Part shown: positions 13,520 to 25,900 of the stretch, in pieces
Layout of the letters: every line of letters starts with the position of its first letter
Numbering within the stretch: the first letter of the stretch is position 1
Assembly (NCBI GenBank): GCA_021234155.1
Contig: JAJEKV010000017.1
Span: 6,917,253-6,981,252, forward strand
Direction: 5' to 3'
DNA: 64,000 nt
From: Isoetes taiwanensis
Lineage: Eukaryota > Streptophyta > Lycopodiopsida > Isoetales > Isoetaceae
Notes under the pieces: generated by a model
Told to the model about the DNA's origin: nothing
Database searches by the model: none
What the model saw: only the letters and a program-made list of their open reading frames with translations
Position numbers and translations under genes: made by a program

Positions 13520-13799
13520 CAGTTTTTTTTTTTTTTTTTTTTTTTGAAGAACCGGCAGATTTTTTGTATTCATTAAAACATGAAATACATTAGGCTAGCT
13601 ATGTAGTAGTAGCTAGTATCATATAGTAGTACCTCTCCTTTATAACATAGGAGTGTGTAGTTACTATTGAAGAAAAACCTCATAGGCACACGCCTTGAGG
13701 ATTGCAAAATTATATAATATAAACTTTAAATAGAAGAACTAATAAAAGAAAAGGAAAGTATCAGATTGTTTTGGACTGTTTTGTATAAAAAGTCCTGTA

Positions 13800-16700
13800 G
13801 TTTGCTTTTAGAAAATATCGATCTCTGCCTGCATAAGGTCATCGATGGTGAATTCAGCAATGACCTGTATCCCGAAAATCTGCAACCAGTCATCCAGCTC
13901 CTGAACTGTATGCATGGTGTTGTTCAGAAGACTTATTGCTATAGCATTTCTCTGTCCTTGTTCCTTCTCATACAACTTCTTGAAAATGGGTTTCAGTGCG
14001 TTATGTTCCCAAACAGCCTCAATTTTCAGAATCCTTTTAACTGCCTTTGCCCGAATCATATGCCACTTAAGTGAAGTGAGGCGGTCAGCTACTTCATATC
14101 TGTTGAATTGAGCATCCATATCATAAACTCGACCCGACCCGTGCATAATCAACCTGCTGCACAGAAATAGAAATGATTAGTTATGTTGGTACTGTGATAG
14201 GCCAAGGTCCATTCCTGTCCAAGTCTATTCTCAGAATTCCCTCTTTCGCTTTCAGTAAAACTTCAAAGAAATTAAACAAACCCTTGTAGGATCCCACTCT
14301 ATCCCATTGCTTGTCATATTCCAGCCCCTTTTCCATTTTGTGAGCTAATGCTGTCTCTATTAGTTTGGCCATAAATTGTCCTTTTAACCAATTTAAACAG
14401 GGGTTATGATGCTGTATAACCACCCTGTTCCTATGCAACCATACACACCATAGAGCAATAGTTCTAATAGTAGCAATAAATTCATTCTCTTCTTCTAGGA
14501 ATATCATAATGTAGATATTTCTGTGATGCTCGATATCCAATTCCAAAAAGGCACTAACCATGGACATTGAAAAATATGCAATGGTGTCTCATTTTCCCCA
14601 CAACCTAGACTGCATGTTTCATCAATTATGTCTTTGATTTGGCTGCCCTGGTATTGCATGCAAGACTCTGATTAAGCACTAACCATCTAAATATAACCAT
14701 TTTCCTTTGACAATATAGCTTCCAACCAATTCTAACCAACTTGATAGCTTTCTGTTCCTGGCAATTCCATTTAGTTGCAATCTTTAGATTAGGTTTCTCT
14801 AACATTAATGGATAAATCCTAGACATCTTATATCCAGAGGCTTCTTCTTAATGAACCATATCGGAACTTTCAAACTTTCTGCTTCCTGAACCTTTTCCAT
14901 AACTGTATTATAAATTTTCCTATCAGTACCTTTCCCTCCAATAATTCCCTGAACTTCCTGCCATGTCTTCCATCTATCACTGATTCTAAGATCATCTAAG
15001 GTTCTAATTCCAGCTGCATCCCAAATTTTGTATCTTTGAGGATATTTCAGAGCCAAGCATCCTTCCTGCTGAGTAGTTAATCCCATATGCCAAAAGAAGT
15101 GACAGTTCTTGCTTTGTAAATTCTCATCTGTTTCTCTAAACAATAAAGACACCTCATTCCAAGCATCCATTAATCTTCTTACCAGTGGAGAGGTATGAGG
15201 GCTAGCATTAAATTGAATAAAAGCAAATTCAGATAGCTGATGTGGCATATTCCCTTTTCCTACTGGTCTTGATTTGTCAATCCAATACCTTAAAAACTTC
15301 ATTGCTGGGGAACTTGAATTGTGTATGGCTCTCCATATTAACTTAGCAGCTAGAACTTGTGCCTGCTTAAACATATCTTTACACCCTAATCCTCCTTCCT
15401 TCCTTGGTCTCACTAAGTTGTGCCATGCCACTTTATGATCCTTGTTCCATATGAAACACCTGATTGCAGTTTCCAATTGTTTGTATGATTTCTTATCTGC
15501 CATAATGACAGAAGAAAAGTATACATGTGTACTCGTGATCACATTATTTGCAATCTCAATTCTTCCAGCTAATGACGGAGTCTTAGGATATTGTGTCAGC
15601 TTTTTCTTGATCCTGTTAACAATTGGAGACCATAAACCATGTATGTTCATATCCAAAGCTAGAGGTAACCCCAACAGTTTTGTTGCTGTTCCTTTTGGGA
15701 GGATGTGTATGCCTTCAATCTCATGGTTCCAGCATAGCTACACATTTGTTCTTGTTTAAGAAGACTCCTGAGGCTTTTCCAAACTCATCAAGCATTTCTA
15801 GAAAGCTTTTCATACTCTTTCCATCATTCTGCATAAAACAAAATGTATCATCTGCATGCTGCATTAATGTTAGGCTCTCTCCTTGCTGAGGAAGCTGCAG
15901 GCCTTCCAATCTTCCTGTTTTCTGTAAATGTTCAGCAGCTCTGGTAACCATTTCTGCCACTATAAGAAAGAGATAAGGAGCCAATGGGCATCCTTGTCTC
16001 ACTCCTCTTTGAATAGGGAAAAACTCATAGGGGTTTCCATTTATGATGATAGAAGAACACGCTTTCACATTGAAACCATGGACCTTTTTTATCATGGAAT
16101 CGGAGAAACCAAGTTTTCTCATGGATCTGTATAAGAAAGGCCATTTAATTGTGTCATATGCCCTGCTGAAATCCAATTTGAGTAAAATGCAATTCTGTTT
16201 TGAAAGCTTACTCCAATGCAATCCTTCATATGCCCCTACAAAGTTGTCCAAAATGCTTCTGTTTGGCAAGAAACCTGACTGGACCGGATTTATGATTTGG
16301 CTTAGCACCACTTGAAGTCTTTCTGCCAGAATTTTTGCTAGCAGCTTATAGGTTGTATTAGTGAGTGAGATTGGTCTCCACTCATTAAATTTGCTTGGAT
16401 TCTCTGTTTTTGGAATCAAAGCTATCAAACCTGCATTGATTGATGGGCGCAAGTGTTGTGCCTCCCAAGCCCCTTGGATTAGAGTGATGACATCCTCCTT
16501 CAGTGTGCTCCAAAAATGGACATAAAATTCTGGTGGCATCCCATCTGGGCCTGGAGTTTTCCCTTTGTCCATCAACTTTAGAGTGTCCAGGATCTCTAAT
16601 TCTGATGGAGTTTCCAGAAGACCTTCTTTATCAATGTCCATTGATTGATGAATCTGCTCAAAGAAAACCTCCTCACTTTGCATATCTCTCTGCTCTTCTT

Positions 16701-17990
16701 TGAAAAGTCCAGTGTATTTTTGCATGAAATTTTTTTTAATATCTTCCATATCTTCAATGTCATTTTGCTGATCATCCTTCACTTTATGAATTCCATTGTT
16801 GGCAATCCTGTTTTTTGCTGCTCTGAAAAAAGAAAGAATTGTTGTTTTTATCCATACAGTTTGTATAGATACATTTGCTTCTCAGTGCCATTGACTTTAC
16901 TTCTTGCTCTTCAATATGTTTGACTTTTATTTCCAGCTCAGCTTCTTGCTGTTGTAAAACTGAGTTTCCCTTATTTTCAAACAACTTCTGTCTTACTTCT
17001 TTTATGGCTCTGTAAACAGTCTGTTTCTCTTCTCTCCTTCCTTGTGCCCATTTTTTTTCCATTCCTTAATCCATGCTTTGATCTTCTTGAATTTGGCACT
17101 GAAGTTGGCCATACACCCACTTCTCCCAAGCTTGGGCAGAGATTGAAAGAAAATCTTGAAGTCTTCACAAAATCTTTTATTGGATAAGTAAGAAGTGTTG
17201 AATCTGAAAGGGGTAGACTTGGCCTTAGTGATTATTCCGTTATGTCTTGATTGTAAAACCTGAGGGTAGTGGTCAGATATGGAGTTTCCATAATCCGAAA
17301 CCATAGTTGCTCCATCCCATGATCCCATACTTGGATTGGTGATGTAGAACCTGTCTAAAAGGCAGAATACTCTTTCATCTTCTTTTCTTTTATTGCTCCA
17401 AGAATAAACACTCAAAGAGGAAGGGGCTTGGTATATGAAATTCTCCATCAATTTATCCCATTCAATTCTTTCTTTCTTTGTCATGTTCAATTTTTTTTCC
17501 CAATTTTTGTTTCCAGCAAGGTGTGTTATTAAAATCACCTCCAAGGATCCAATTATCAGCTTTCTGATTTTGCAACCAAAGCCTCATTTCTTTCCATTGC
17601 TCCTCTCTTTCTCTAGGCTCTGTTGAAGCATACACATTTAAGATCCCCAAAGAACCCTCTTTTGTGTCCAAGAAAACACATGACCATCTGCCCGAGGGGT
17701 GTACAAAGGATGCTATTGCAGTCATTCCCTTCCAGATGGTAATGATTCCCCCCTTGGTACCATTGGCTGAAGCCCAAATCGAACCAGTCCCAAGGTCAAT
17801 CCAATTTCCCAAATTTGATGCTTCAAAACTTGGTAATCTGTGTTCTTGCAACAACAAAATATCTGCTTTCATCTCCATCTTCATTGATTGTATTTCTTGT
17901 ATTTCTTGCTGGCCCATCTTTAAAGAAAACAAATTGTCTCTTGTTTCTTTTCTTCATAGACCCTGGCATAGGAGTATAAAAGTTTTCTTT
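13800..17990 (-). pseudogene. LINE ORF2 (endonuclease-RT), frameshifted
   Basis: ORF2 polyprotein relic. The endonuclease part (17,990-17,100) shows 'ILLLQEHRL', 'LGGDFN' and 'SDHYP', with a frameshift near 17,520. The reverse transcriptase part is open at 16,782-15,721: KTPGPDGMPPEFY (residues 75-87), LKLDFSRAYD (201-210), GVRQGCPLAPY (260-270), and the catalytic box as HADD (309-312) where most L1s have F/YADD. A frameshift near 15,715 leads to 'KLLGLPLALDMNIHGLW' and the C-terminal part (15,674-14,805: 'CFIWNKDHKVAWHNL', 'GGLGCKDM'). Further breaks follow at ~14,810 and ~14,600. The last ORF (14,152-13,808) is a tail I do not recognise. Endonuclease and RT would perform target-primed reverse transcription, but this copy cannot encode them intact. 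Confidence 0.85.
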
Positions 17991-18219
17991 CTATTCTGGT
18001 GAAATCACTAGATCCCTGTTGGCAGGAGATGCCTCAGAATCAGTGAGCACCTTGTTTTCATAACTTGCCACATTTTGAGATAAGACTTGAAGCACCTGTT
18101 CATCAAAGTCCATCTGATCATTCTTTTTAGCACTTGCCATTGTATTTATCTTTAATTGAGCAGATCCTTCTGCCTCACTCTGCATATCTGATCTGGAGTT
18201 TCTGGTACAATCATCTCTT

Positions 18220-20079
18220 CTAGTGAGTCTCCTTTGGCAAAATACAGTCAACTCCTTCTCTTTGAAATGTGTGTTTCTGCTGGTGTTCTTCACAGTCGAT
18301 CTTGGGCTCAGATTCCACAACAGTTTGTGAATCTGGAGATATTTTTTCCACCTCTGATTCAGCCACATTTGGTTGAACTTGTGAATCTGGGACAAATTCC
18401 TCCATCTCTGGTTCATTTCCCTTGGCAAACAAATTATGTGCAAGGAGGGGAGACACCTGAAAGAATTTAGAGCATTCTCCTTTATATGCTTCTTGTGAAA
18501 ACTCCATATCTGAATCCGAGTCTGATTGAGGAACTGGTTCATCTGGCTCTTTAATAACAATCCCTTTTGTTCTGAGGAATTGGGCTGGAATAGCTTCCTT
18601 CATGACCTCTAGTTTTTCCATTTTTTCCTTTCCTTTGTTGTTTCCACATACTGGAGGCTTGTTAAGAACTTTAATTAGAATAGGATTGTCCTTTCTAATC
18701 CATTCTTTGTTTGACTTTTTTGTCCCCATTTCCTCCTCTCTTTTCTTTTGCTGTTTTTTGATTCTTTTACTGCTTCCATTCTTATTTTTCCTCTGTCTTG
18801 TCCTTTTAGTGGCAGGGGTGACCCACCCTTCTTCCTGTACTAGTTTTTCATTGGAGGCGACCTGTTTGACACCCTTACATATCCCACCTCCATGCAGACG
18901 TAGTCCACAAACTAAACATGGAACAGGGAGTCCATTCCAAGTAACCTTTAAGCGTTTATGATTGCCAAAAACATCCACATATTCAGCTTCCTTTGGTATC
19001 TCCTTTTGAAGGTCAATTTGAACCCATACCCTCGGAGCTTTTTCATGTACTGTTTCAATCCCAATGTATTCTCCCATTTCTGAAAAAAGCTCTCTGAAAA
19101 TGTCTTCATGCCAATACATGGGATTTAAACCTTCCATCGAAGTCCAAGCCGGGTGCTGGAAATGGGTAGGGTTTTGAGGATCAAAATTAGGAGACCATTT
19201 TTGAAAAAAGAACTGCGTGTTTGCCCTGAAAATTGTCCCTTGTTTGAGAATGAAATTCGCCGCTCGATCATTTGAACATTCAACCATAAAATATGGAAAT
19301 TCAAGCCAGTATATTCAAGACAATTGGACCTCTCTGTTCAATTTGATCAATTCCAGTTTTATCTCTGCTAACCGGATCCCCTCATGTCTTACACATCCTA
19401 TAAGAGCTTTAGAAGCAAATGCATTCATCTTTTCCTTTGTATAAGCATGATTTAAAACCGGTTTCTTACCCCTGAGTTCTCGGACAACTTTGTCATTCAT
19501 CTTGCCCTGCACCGTCTTCTGCAGTTCATTAACTTTGTCGATTATAGGCTGCACGACCGTTTCTTGCTGCATTTCCACGACCGTCATCCCATTTTGTCTT
19601 CTCATAGCCACCATTTTCGCTGGTTCCGCAGGAATATGCACTAGGAAATCTCCAAAGGAGATGGTATTCTCTAGAGCAGAGTTTCCGTTATGAAAGAGGC
19701 CAGCTGGTTCCGCAGGAATATGCACTAGGAAATCTCCAAAAGAGATGGTATTCCCTAGAGCAGAGTTTCCGTTATGAAAGAGGCCAAGTAAAAGATCTGT
19801 AATCTCCTTTTGCTTATGAATTGACAGTTTTTGAAGCAAATTTACAGTCCTTTGTACATCCTCTGTGACTCCATGATTGATTTCAGAACCATGCAGAGGC
19901 GGGTCCTTTTCTCTTTCCCCAAATTTCTGTCCCTGTTGCTCGCATTCCAAAGTGTCCTTATTGACCACCTGTTTTTCTGATCCCTGTTCCCCTCTGTTGG
20001 ATTTCTGTCCTGTCCCCACATTCCTGTCCCCTTGCCTGTTCCCTGTACCTCGTAATCCGTGCCCCTGTTGGGCCTGCAT
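18220..20079 (-). pseudogene. LINE ORF1 (DUF4283 + CCHC), one in-frame stop
   Basis: ORF1 nucleic-acid-binding protein of the LINE. The first segment (20,079-19,315) is polar and N-terminal; a TGA at 19,317-19,315 interrupts it, and the same frame continues 'IYWLEFPYFMVECSNDRAA' to 18,220. That continuation is DUF4283-like, followed by a knuckle CLVCGLRLHGGGIC (C-x2-C-x4-H-x4-C) at roughly 18,905-18,865. The C-terminal third is acidic and low-complexity. A perfect-length 84-bp in-frame tandem duplication lies at 19,621-19,704 and 19,705-19,788 (28 residues each, 'GLFHNGNSAL..HIPAEPA'). It differs by few substitutions, so it is young. Apart from the single stop the frame is open. Confidence 0.85.
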
Positions 20080-20147
20080 TTCTGTGAACTCTCCAAGAAC
20101 CTAGACGTTAGGCGCTCCAAGAACCATCTTCCCCTTCGTTATCCCTC

Positions 20148-20232
20148 ATTTTAATTTATAATTGTTGGATGTAATGGTTTGTGTTAATTAATGTTAATGG
20201 TAGTTATTTGTTGGTGGTTGTATTATAAAAAA
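20148..20232 (-). repeat. right arm of long inverted repeat
   Basis: Reverse complement of 13,133-13,215. Outside it is an A-run at 20,227-20,240, which resembles a retroposon tail. The pair is separated by ~6.9 kb, so a transcript through the region could in principle fold. It may instead be a second insertion of the same small repeat in opposite orientation. Confidence 0.8.
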
Positions 20233-20506
20233 AAAAAAAACGATCGTGGATGTAGAAAACATATAAAAGAAGGAAAGGAATGAAGGACCCATGTTCATTA
20301 TATTTAGCGACCTGGATGAGAAGGCAACTTTTGGATGAGTGGCATGACTTGAGGGGTGGTCTCTACTAGCAGGCAAGGATAGATTTCTGGCTTGGAAGGC
20401 AGCAAGGGCTAGAGAACTCTTTAAAGTTTTGGTAGATGGCTTAGGAAAGAAGACTTTCAATTCGTGGGACAACATGGTGGATAATAAATTCCCCAAAAAC
20501 CTTTTT

Positions 20507-20740
20507 AATAGATAGATAGATAGTAGTTTTAACGTCACACCACTAGGCAGCATCCAACTGGACATGTGACCACACACCACACTACATTGCTCGGTTGGGC
20601 CCTGCCCCCAACCACCTTACATTGCGTCTGTTGGGATTTGACCCCCAACAGTACCGAGTGCGATTCTGGGCGGTCTCGAACTCGAGACCACATTGCTAAG
20701 GAACTAGTGTGTTACCACTAGACCAAACGCCCAGACGCAG
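20507..20740 (-). mobile_element. tRNA-derived SINE (family 1)
   Basis: On the minus strand the head reads 'GGGCGTTTGGTCTAGTGGTA' with an A box TGGTCTAGTGG (20,715-20,725) and a B box AGTTCGAGACC (20,672-20,682), spaced as in a tRNA. A ~150-bp unrelated body follows, ending in a short (ATCT)n tail at 20,508-20,523. This order (pol III head, body, simple-repeat tail) is that of plant SINEs. Flanking duplications were not resolved. A plain tRNA gene is unlikely: acceptor pairing is poor and the body is attached. Confidence 0.75.
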
Positions 20741-23312
20741 AGACCTCTCTTGAGGTCCTTGAGTGGCATTGTCCTTTAAGATATTCGTATAATCCCTTGG
20801 AATATGTAAGTTCATTTATGGAACTTAATGACGCTTAGGCACTAAAGTAATGGTTGGAAACACTTTGCCCCAACCATATCTAGATACCCTAGAAGGCAGT
20901 GACTAATCAAAAATGGTTGGATGCCATCAGACTGTTACGGTAGAACAACTCCAAAAGAGGGTTGGCTACCGTCATTTTGACAGGCCTGTGGTGCGGACAA
21001 ATAATAACTACCATCTAGGCGATGAGATTTGGCACAAAATAAAACTAAAGTTTATGCTCTATATAAGTTCGAGCAAAGTGTTGAGATTGTTGTGCGGGTT
21101 TCAACACAAGCAATCAATATGTCTCATAGAATATGTCATGTGATCTGGGGAAATGGTCTATGAAAGGAGCACGAGCATTGAGAAGAAGTATTGAAGGGTG
21201 GTTAAAAGAAAATCTAAACCCATGGCTTAGAGGGATGCTGCATAGCAGTCCCTAGTTGGTTGGGCCAAAGGAGATCCGTTCTCTAGGAAGTGAGGCGAGT
21301 CAAAACTTAGGCACTAAAGAAAAATAACATTAGCTATGGTTGTCTCTATGTATTTTACTTAACCCAGTATATAAATTCAAGTAAGATATAAGATATAGCA
21401 CATGAATGTATTATATATTAAGTCATGGCAGGGCTGAAAGAAATTTGCTACCAAGGAATGTGCTAGGGGAAAAAATATTTGAACATATACACTGGAAATC
21501 ACGGTACTTCTTGATTATTGTTGTTACCCAACGTTTATCAGAGAGGATAATGGGTTAGAATCCAACTTGGAAGTTTCTATCTCACTTAGAGGAGTTCCTT
21601 TCCATCGCTCATTGTCAAAGTTCGATAATATGGGGCAGAATCCATGTCCGGATGACAATAATAGCCATTAGGGTGATCGCACCTTGCCATGGTTGCACAA
21701 GTCCGGTGGATTTGTTGCCATCACAACATTGGTTTAGAGAAGAGCAATCGCTAGACAAGAGTCTTCCATTAGAAAATAGATTTTCATACTTTGATGAGTA
21801 GTAGCACGAATTCAAAGAATAGCACAAGAAATGGAGGGTTTAATGCCAATAGGCAGGAATCTAGAGACAAATGATCCATGGAACACAACTACTCGATTGG
21901 TGTTTTATAAAGTCCCTCTATATATGGTGTATCACGAGAAGCCTATTCACAAACTTCCAATCTCAAAGCTTCGATTTGCTCATTGATGCTAGATTGTCCA
22001 AACATTCTGTAAGAAGCCTGAATTTGAGATGATTGGAGTTATGAAGCGTATAAAAGCATTCATGGAATATGTCAAAACAATTCGCAGGAGATACAGTGAA
22101 ATCCAAATTCCAATCCAGTTGCTAGAGTCTGGAAGAGATGTAAGCTTGCCACATTAGATTTGGACAACCATATACTGACATGAACTATCCCATGATACCG
22201 GCCACTTCCTAGATCAGGAAAGGGCCTGACCAGCACTAGTCTTGAAAGTGACCCACCGAGCAATTCTTTCAACATGAGATTCACGTGGGTGACTTCTTGC
22301 CTGCAACGAAGTTTCTCCTAAGCATTTCCCCCTCCCCCCCTTTTTTTTGCCTGCAGCGAAGCATCTGCTCGCAAAAAAGAGCTTGCTGATGCTTCCTAAT
22401 TAGGGGCTTTTCACATTATAGTTTTATTTTATAGTTGTCTTATTTTCTTAAAACACTATTTTAGAATCCTCGTCATATGTACGACATTTCTTAACAAAAT
22501 TATTTCCACAATATTACCCAACACATGACCTATTTATATAACACACGTCTTATATTTATGGTTTTCATACTATACTAAAATTAGACATGTCTTATTTCAA
22601 CATTATAATAGATCATGAATTTCATTTCAAAGAACATTTTTATCTTTCATCCATGCCCAAGGAGTTACGAGCATCATATATATAGAGCCATTGCTAAAGC
22701 ATCCCTCCTTGCAGTGCTCTCGACAACTATTTGTTCCTCCATCACTTGCGCTTCCACACCATTACTTCTTTTGCCCCAAAGCCATGTCTTGGTTCTCATT
22801 ATGAAATTCACGTAGTATATCACATTCTCATAAGGCTTCCCTTGCCTCATTTCATGATGTTTCACTCGCCTTATTATCTTCTTCATCATTGCCCACCTCC
22901 TCTAATTCCATAGCTGCTTCACTGACCCAAGATTGATCAAACGATTCATTATGTATAAGGTATAAGTTGTGCATGACCAAGCACCCTTAGAAGTTGCACC
23001 CTTGGGATTTTAATTTTTCTTCTCATTTCATCATCCCTCTCATTTGAGACTCTCCACTTAACTTGAAGTGAATTGAATTTTCTTTTATCATCCATGGAGA
23101 CAAAATGATCCATGAGGTTCAAAACTAGTGCCAAAGAACAGCCGGCTAATTGTTGTCGAGGATTAAAAAAACTCCGCCTCGAAGGGTCTTTGAGGGAAAT
23201 GGCCCAAGAAACTGAAGTTTTTTTTAGGGCATGTCAGAGGTAAACTTGCTTTCAAGACATGGCGGTTCTCATAAACGCTCCATTCTTGCCTATGTTTTTC
23301 CCTTTTCTTGGC
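20741..23312. other. intergenic, no supported gene
   Basis: No ORF with a known domain. Two minus-strand frames near 22,674-22,889 and 22,949-23,134 are charged and could be remnants of a transposase-like protein, but I cannot place them in a family. Confidence 0.4.
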
Positions 23313-23534
23313 ACGTAAATGCAGGTTAGTCGCAATTCACCCGCATTGGCCAATCATGCCCCGCCACATGGCAGTTATTCTTTTCTGGAATATTAAAGCA
23401 ACACAATCGCTCAATTTTACCCTGCATTCTCTCTGTTTTACGCGACATTCTGCGATTCTACTTGCATTCCAGTAGATTTTACTTGCATTCCGGTCGATTC
23501 CAGGGGATGAATTGCGACTAACCTACATTCACGT
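23313..23534. mobile_element. MITE with ~30-bp inverted termini
   Basis: Left end 23,313-23,342 and right end 23,504-23,534 are inverted copies sharing 'AGGTTAGTCGCAATTCA' plus an outer ACGT(A/G)AATG. The 222-bp body has two direct 'acttgcattcc(a/g)g' words and no coding capacity. TSD not resolved. Confidence 0.75.
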
Positions 23535-23540
23535 TGCAGC

Positions 23541-23637
23541 AATGATCTCTTCGCGTTGATTCTGGAAAGTCAACAGGGACCTCCACCTAACGATGTCGTC
23601 CCTGTTTCTTCCCCGGAATCAACACCAAGAGATCATT
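23541..23637 (+). ncRNA. 97-nt foldback, miRNA-precursor-like
   Basis: Arms 23,541-23,580 and 23,598-23,637 pair over 40 positions with a 17-nt loop. The outer 11 bp (AATGATCTCTT) and the inner 9 bp (ACAGGGAC side) are perfect. Between them lie two small mismatches, a solid GTTGATTC block and one asymmetric ~6-nt internal loop. The size and bulge pattern fit a plant miRNA hairpin on either strand, but a short MITE-derived foldback would look the same, and a MITE ends only 6 bp upstream. I recognise no known miRNA in it. Confidence 0.45.
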
Positions 23638-24609
23638 CTTGTATACGAAAGAAGACTAGCAACATGGAAATCCATGTCTACAATTGACTCCATATCTCAC
23701 GTAGCGGGGGCATTTGACTAGGGGCTCCACAACAAGAGGACAAAGCTAGATGCATAGCTTGGGCATTCAGAAATGACGATGCATTTCTTAAGAATCTGGT
23801 TTGAAACTTGAATCAACTCAATTTGCACATCATGGGGAACAATTCAATTCAAATTCTTGCCACAATGAAGCCTAGAAGGATTCACGGCCATGATCTTAAC
23901 GAACTATCGCTTGCTTTCTATTATCGCTTATTGTGGGCCATTGATTTCATGAATATTCCATCTGTGATTTCAAATCGAGATACTGTTATCGTTCGTTGAC
24001 CCCTTGATGGGGTCAAACTGCCATTTCCGTGTCGGCATATGATTTCGGAACAATAGTGTCTGAGTCAATAATGCAGTCAATCACTAACCAGGGCAAAATA
24101 GACGAAAACAGCTGAACAGAAATATACTGTGAATTACAAGCATGACATATGAATGGAATTGCTCATAATATTAATCTGTCCCATATATTATATTCTCTTA
24201 CCAAAGTAATGAACCTGATTGGCTCACTATAAAAAACATTGTTCATGAGGTTACGACTCAATCACTGTTACAACAGCTGCAACAACTACTTCCAATTTCA
24301 GCACACCAATTCTATATGAAAATCACTCTTAATTTTTCAAATTCTAACTGTTTGAAACCTTCAACAAGCAGCCCCAAGACATGAGCACAATCTGCACACG
24401 CAAGAAAGGACATCTCTAGTGCAGAAACTGCTACAATTCTTATATTTTGGATAACTGAGAATCTTAAACAGGGACATCAAGACTGCTCATTGTGGAGACT
24501 TTGGCCTGTGAAACATCACTGTGTATATGCTAGTTTTGTAACAAAGTCCCCCGCCCTGTATATGCCAGAATGCAAAAACCTATGGCAAAACCTGCTGCCC
24601 TAACTGATG

Positions 24610-25346
24610 GGTATGGCTATGGCTATGGTCCAACCATGGAATAAATTACTACTCCTATATTTTAACGTAGCCAAAATAGGTTTAGCTAAACTACCTTTAA
24701 ATTGGGGCTAGAAGTTTCCAACACTTGGCTAAACTAAATGGTTTTTCTCCATCACACTTTCTTGCTTTTGGCTAAACTTTCAGAAAATGGAAAGGCAAAT
24801 ATTGGCCATCACGCTATAGTAATTTAAAAAAATCCAAGCATTTTGGCAAAGACATTGAATTTATTGTAAATACATAAATCAAGACACAAACATACATGAA
24901 CATGTTCAAAAACCTAAAAAAAAGGACTACATTGTTCCTTTTCCTCTAATGCTTCAACTTTATACCTGGAACAAGAAAGAAAGTGGAAAAAAAAAGAAAA
25001 ATATAAACCCCTATTTGAAATTTCTTAAAGTCTGTACATACATTGGTGTTGAATTTTGGGCTAATCTATCCATTTTTCTAAGCCCACACCATCTTAGGTT
25101 TAGCTAATCGATGTTCTGATGGATATGTTTGGAGGTAAAGGTTTGGCTATTCAACCTAAAAACTCACTTGGGTGGCAAAAAAATTGGGCTAAAATTTTCC
25201 TTTTTTAAGGCATTTTTTCCATTTACTTTAGCCATTTTTCTTGGCAAAACTGCTACAAAATAGCCATTTGGCTAACCTTAGCTGTTATCTTATTCCATGG
25301 GCCCAACCTCATGCCTTAACTATGGCTATGGAGCAATTTGATGCCG
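24610..25346. mobile_element. possible TIR element with 9-bp TSD
   Basis: The 9-mer TAACTGATG occurs at 24,601-24,609 and 25,347-25,355. Just inside lie inverted blocks: ggctatgg.. with 'ccaaccatggaataa' on the left, and 'ttattccatgggcccaacc..ctatggctatgg' on the right. The interior is rich in 'ttggctaaa' words in both orientations. A 9-bp TSD would fit a MULE. The very tips do not match well, so boundaries are uncertain. Confidence 0.4.
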
Positions 25347-25900
25347 TAACTGATGCAGAACAAAAGCAATTGCAATAACCCTGCTAAAATCCGAAAATCC
25401 TGGCATCTCCTTCCTCAAATCCGACGATTTTTATGCTCTAACATATCCACCGAATTCTTGGCATTTCCTTCCTCAAATCCATCAACCTGTCTCGTTCTGT
25501 CTGCCAAGTGTTGCCAAACCCTAGATAGAAAGTACACAAGAAAAAGGACAAAAACCTTCGATGCTGTGAAACCCTATTTCCACCATCAGCATTCTACGCC
25601 AATGCATACGAATACCTATTTTAAACCTTATAAAATCATACGGTAGACTTACCCCTTTTCACAATTTCAGAACCTTATTCCGAGCTTTCAAAAGTAAAAT
25701 GCCTTGCCTGATGACGAGGCGACAATTCTAGAACTTACGTGGCGTTCAACCAATGGTCTAGTCGCGTCATTGTTGGACGTGGAGAAAAAGTTGCTGGCTG
25801 ATAACGGGGCAACAATTTTCTTTAGGGAGAATGCTTCAAATGTGTCGGGGCCTTCTCCGGAAGTGGAAAGAATAGGGATTAAAACGAGGACGCTGCGATC

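Larger units (their letters stand above)
13523..20110 (-). mobile_element. L1-clade LINE, near full length, inactive
   Basis: A minus-strand non-LTR retrotransposon. Poly(A) appears as 23 T at 13,523-13,545; ORF2 lies at 17.99-13.8 kb and ORF1 at 20,079-18,220. Domain order is DUF4283, CCHC knuckle, apurinic endonuclease, reverse transcriptase, zf-RVT-like tail: the usual plant L1 plan. ORF1 carries an in-frame stop and ORF2 several frameshifts, so the copy is dead. Its 5' boundary is uncertain; the inverted-repeat arm begins at 20,148. No target-site duplication was found. Confidence 0.85.
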
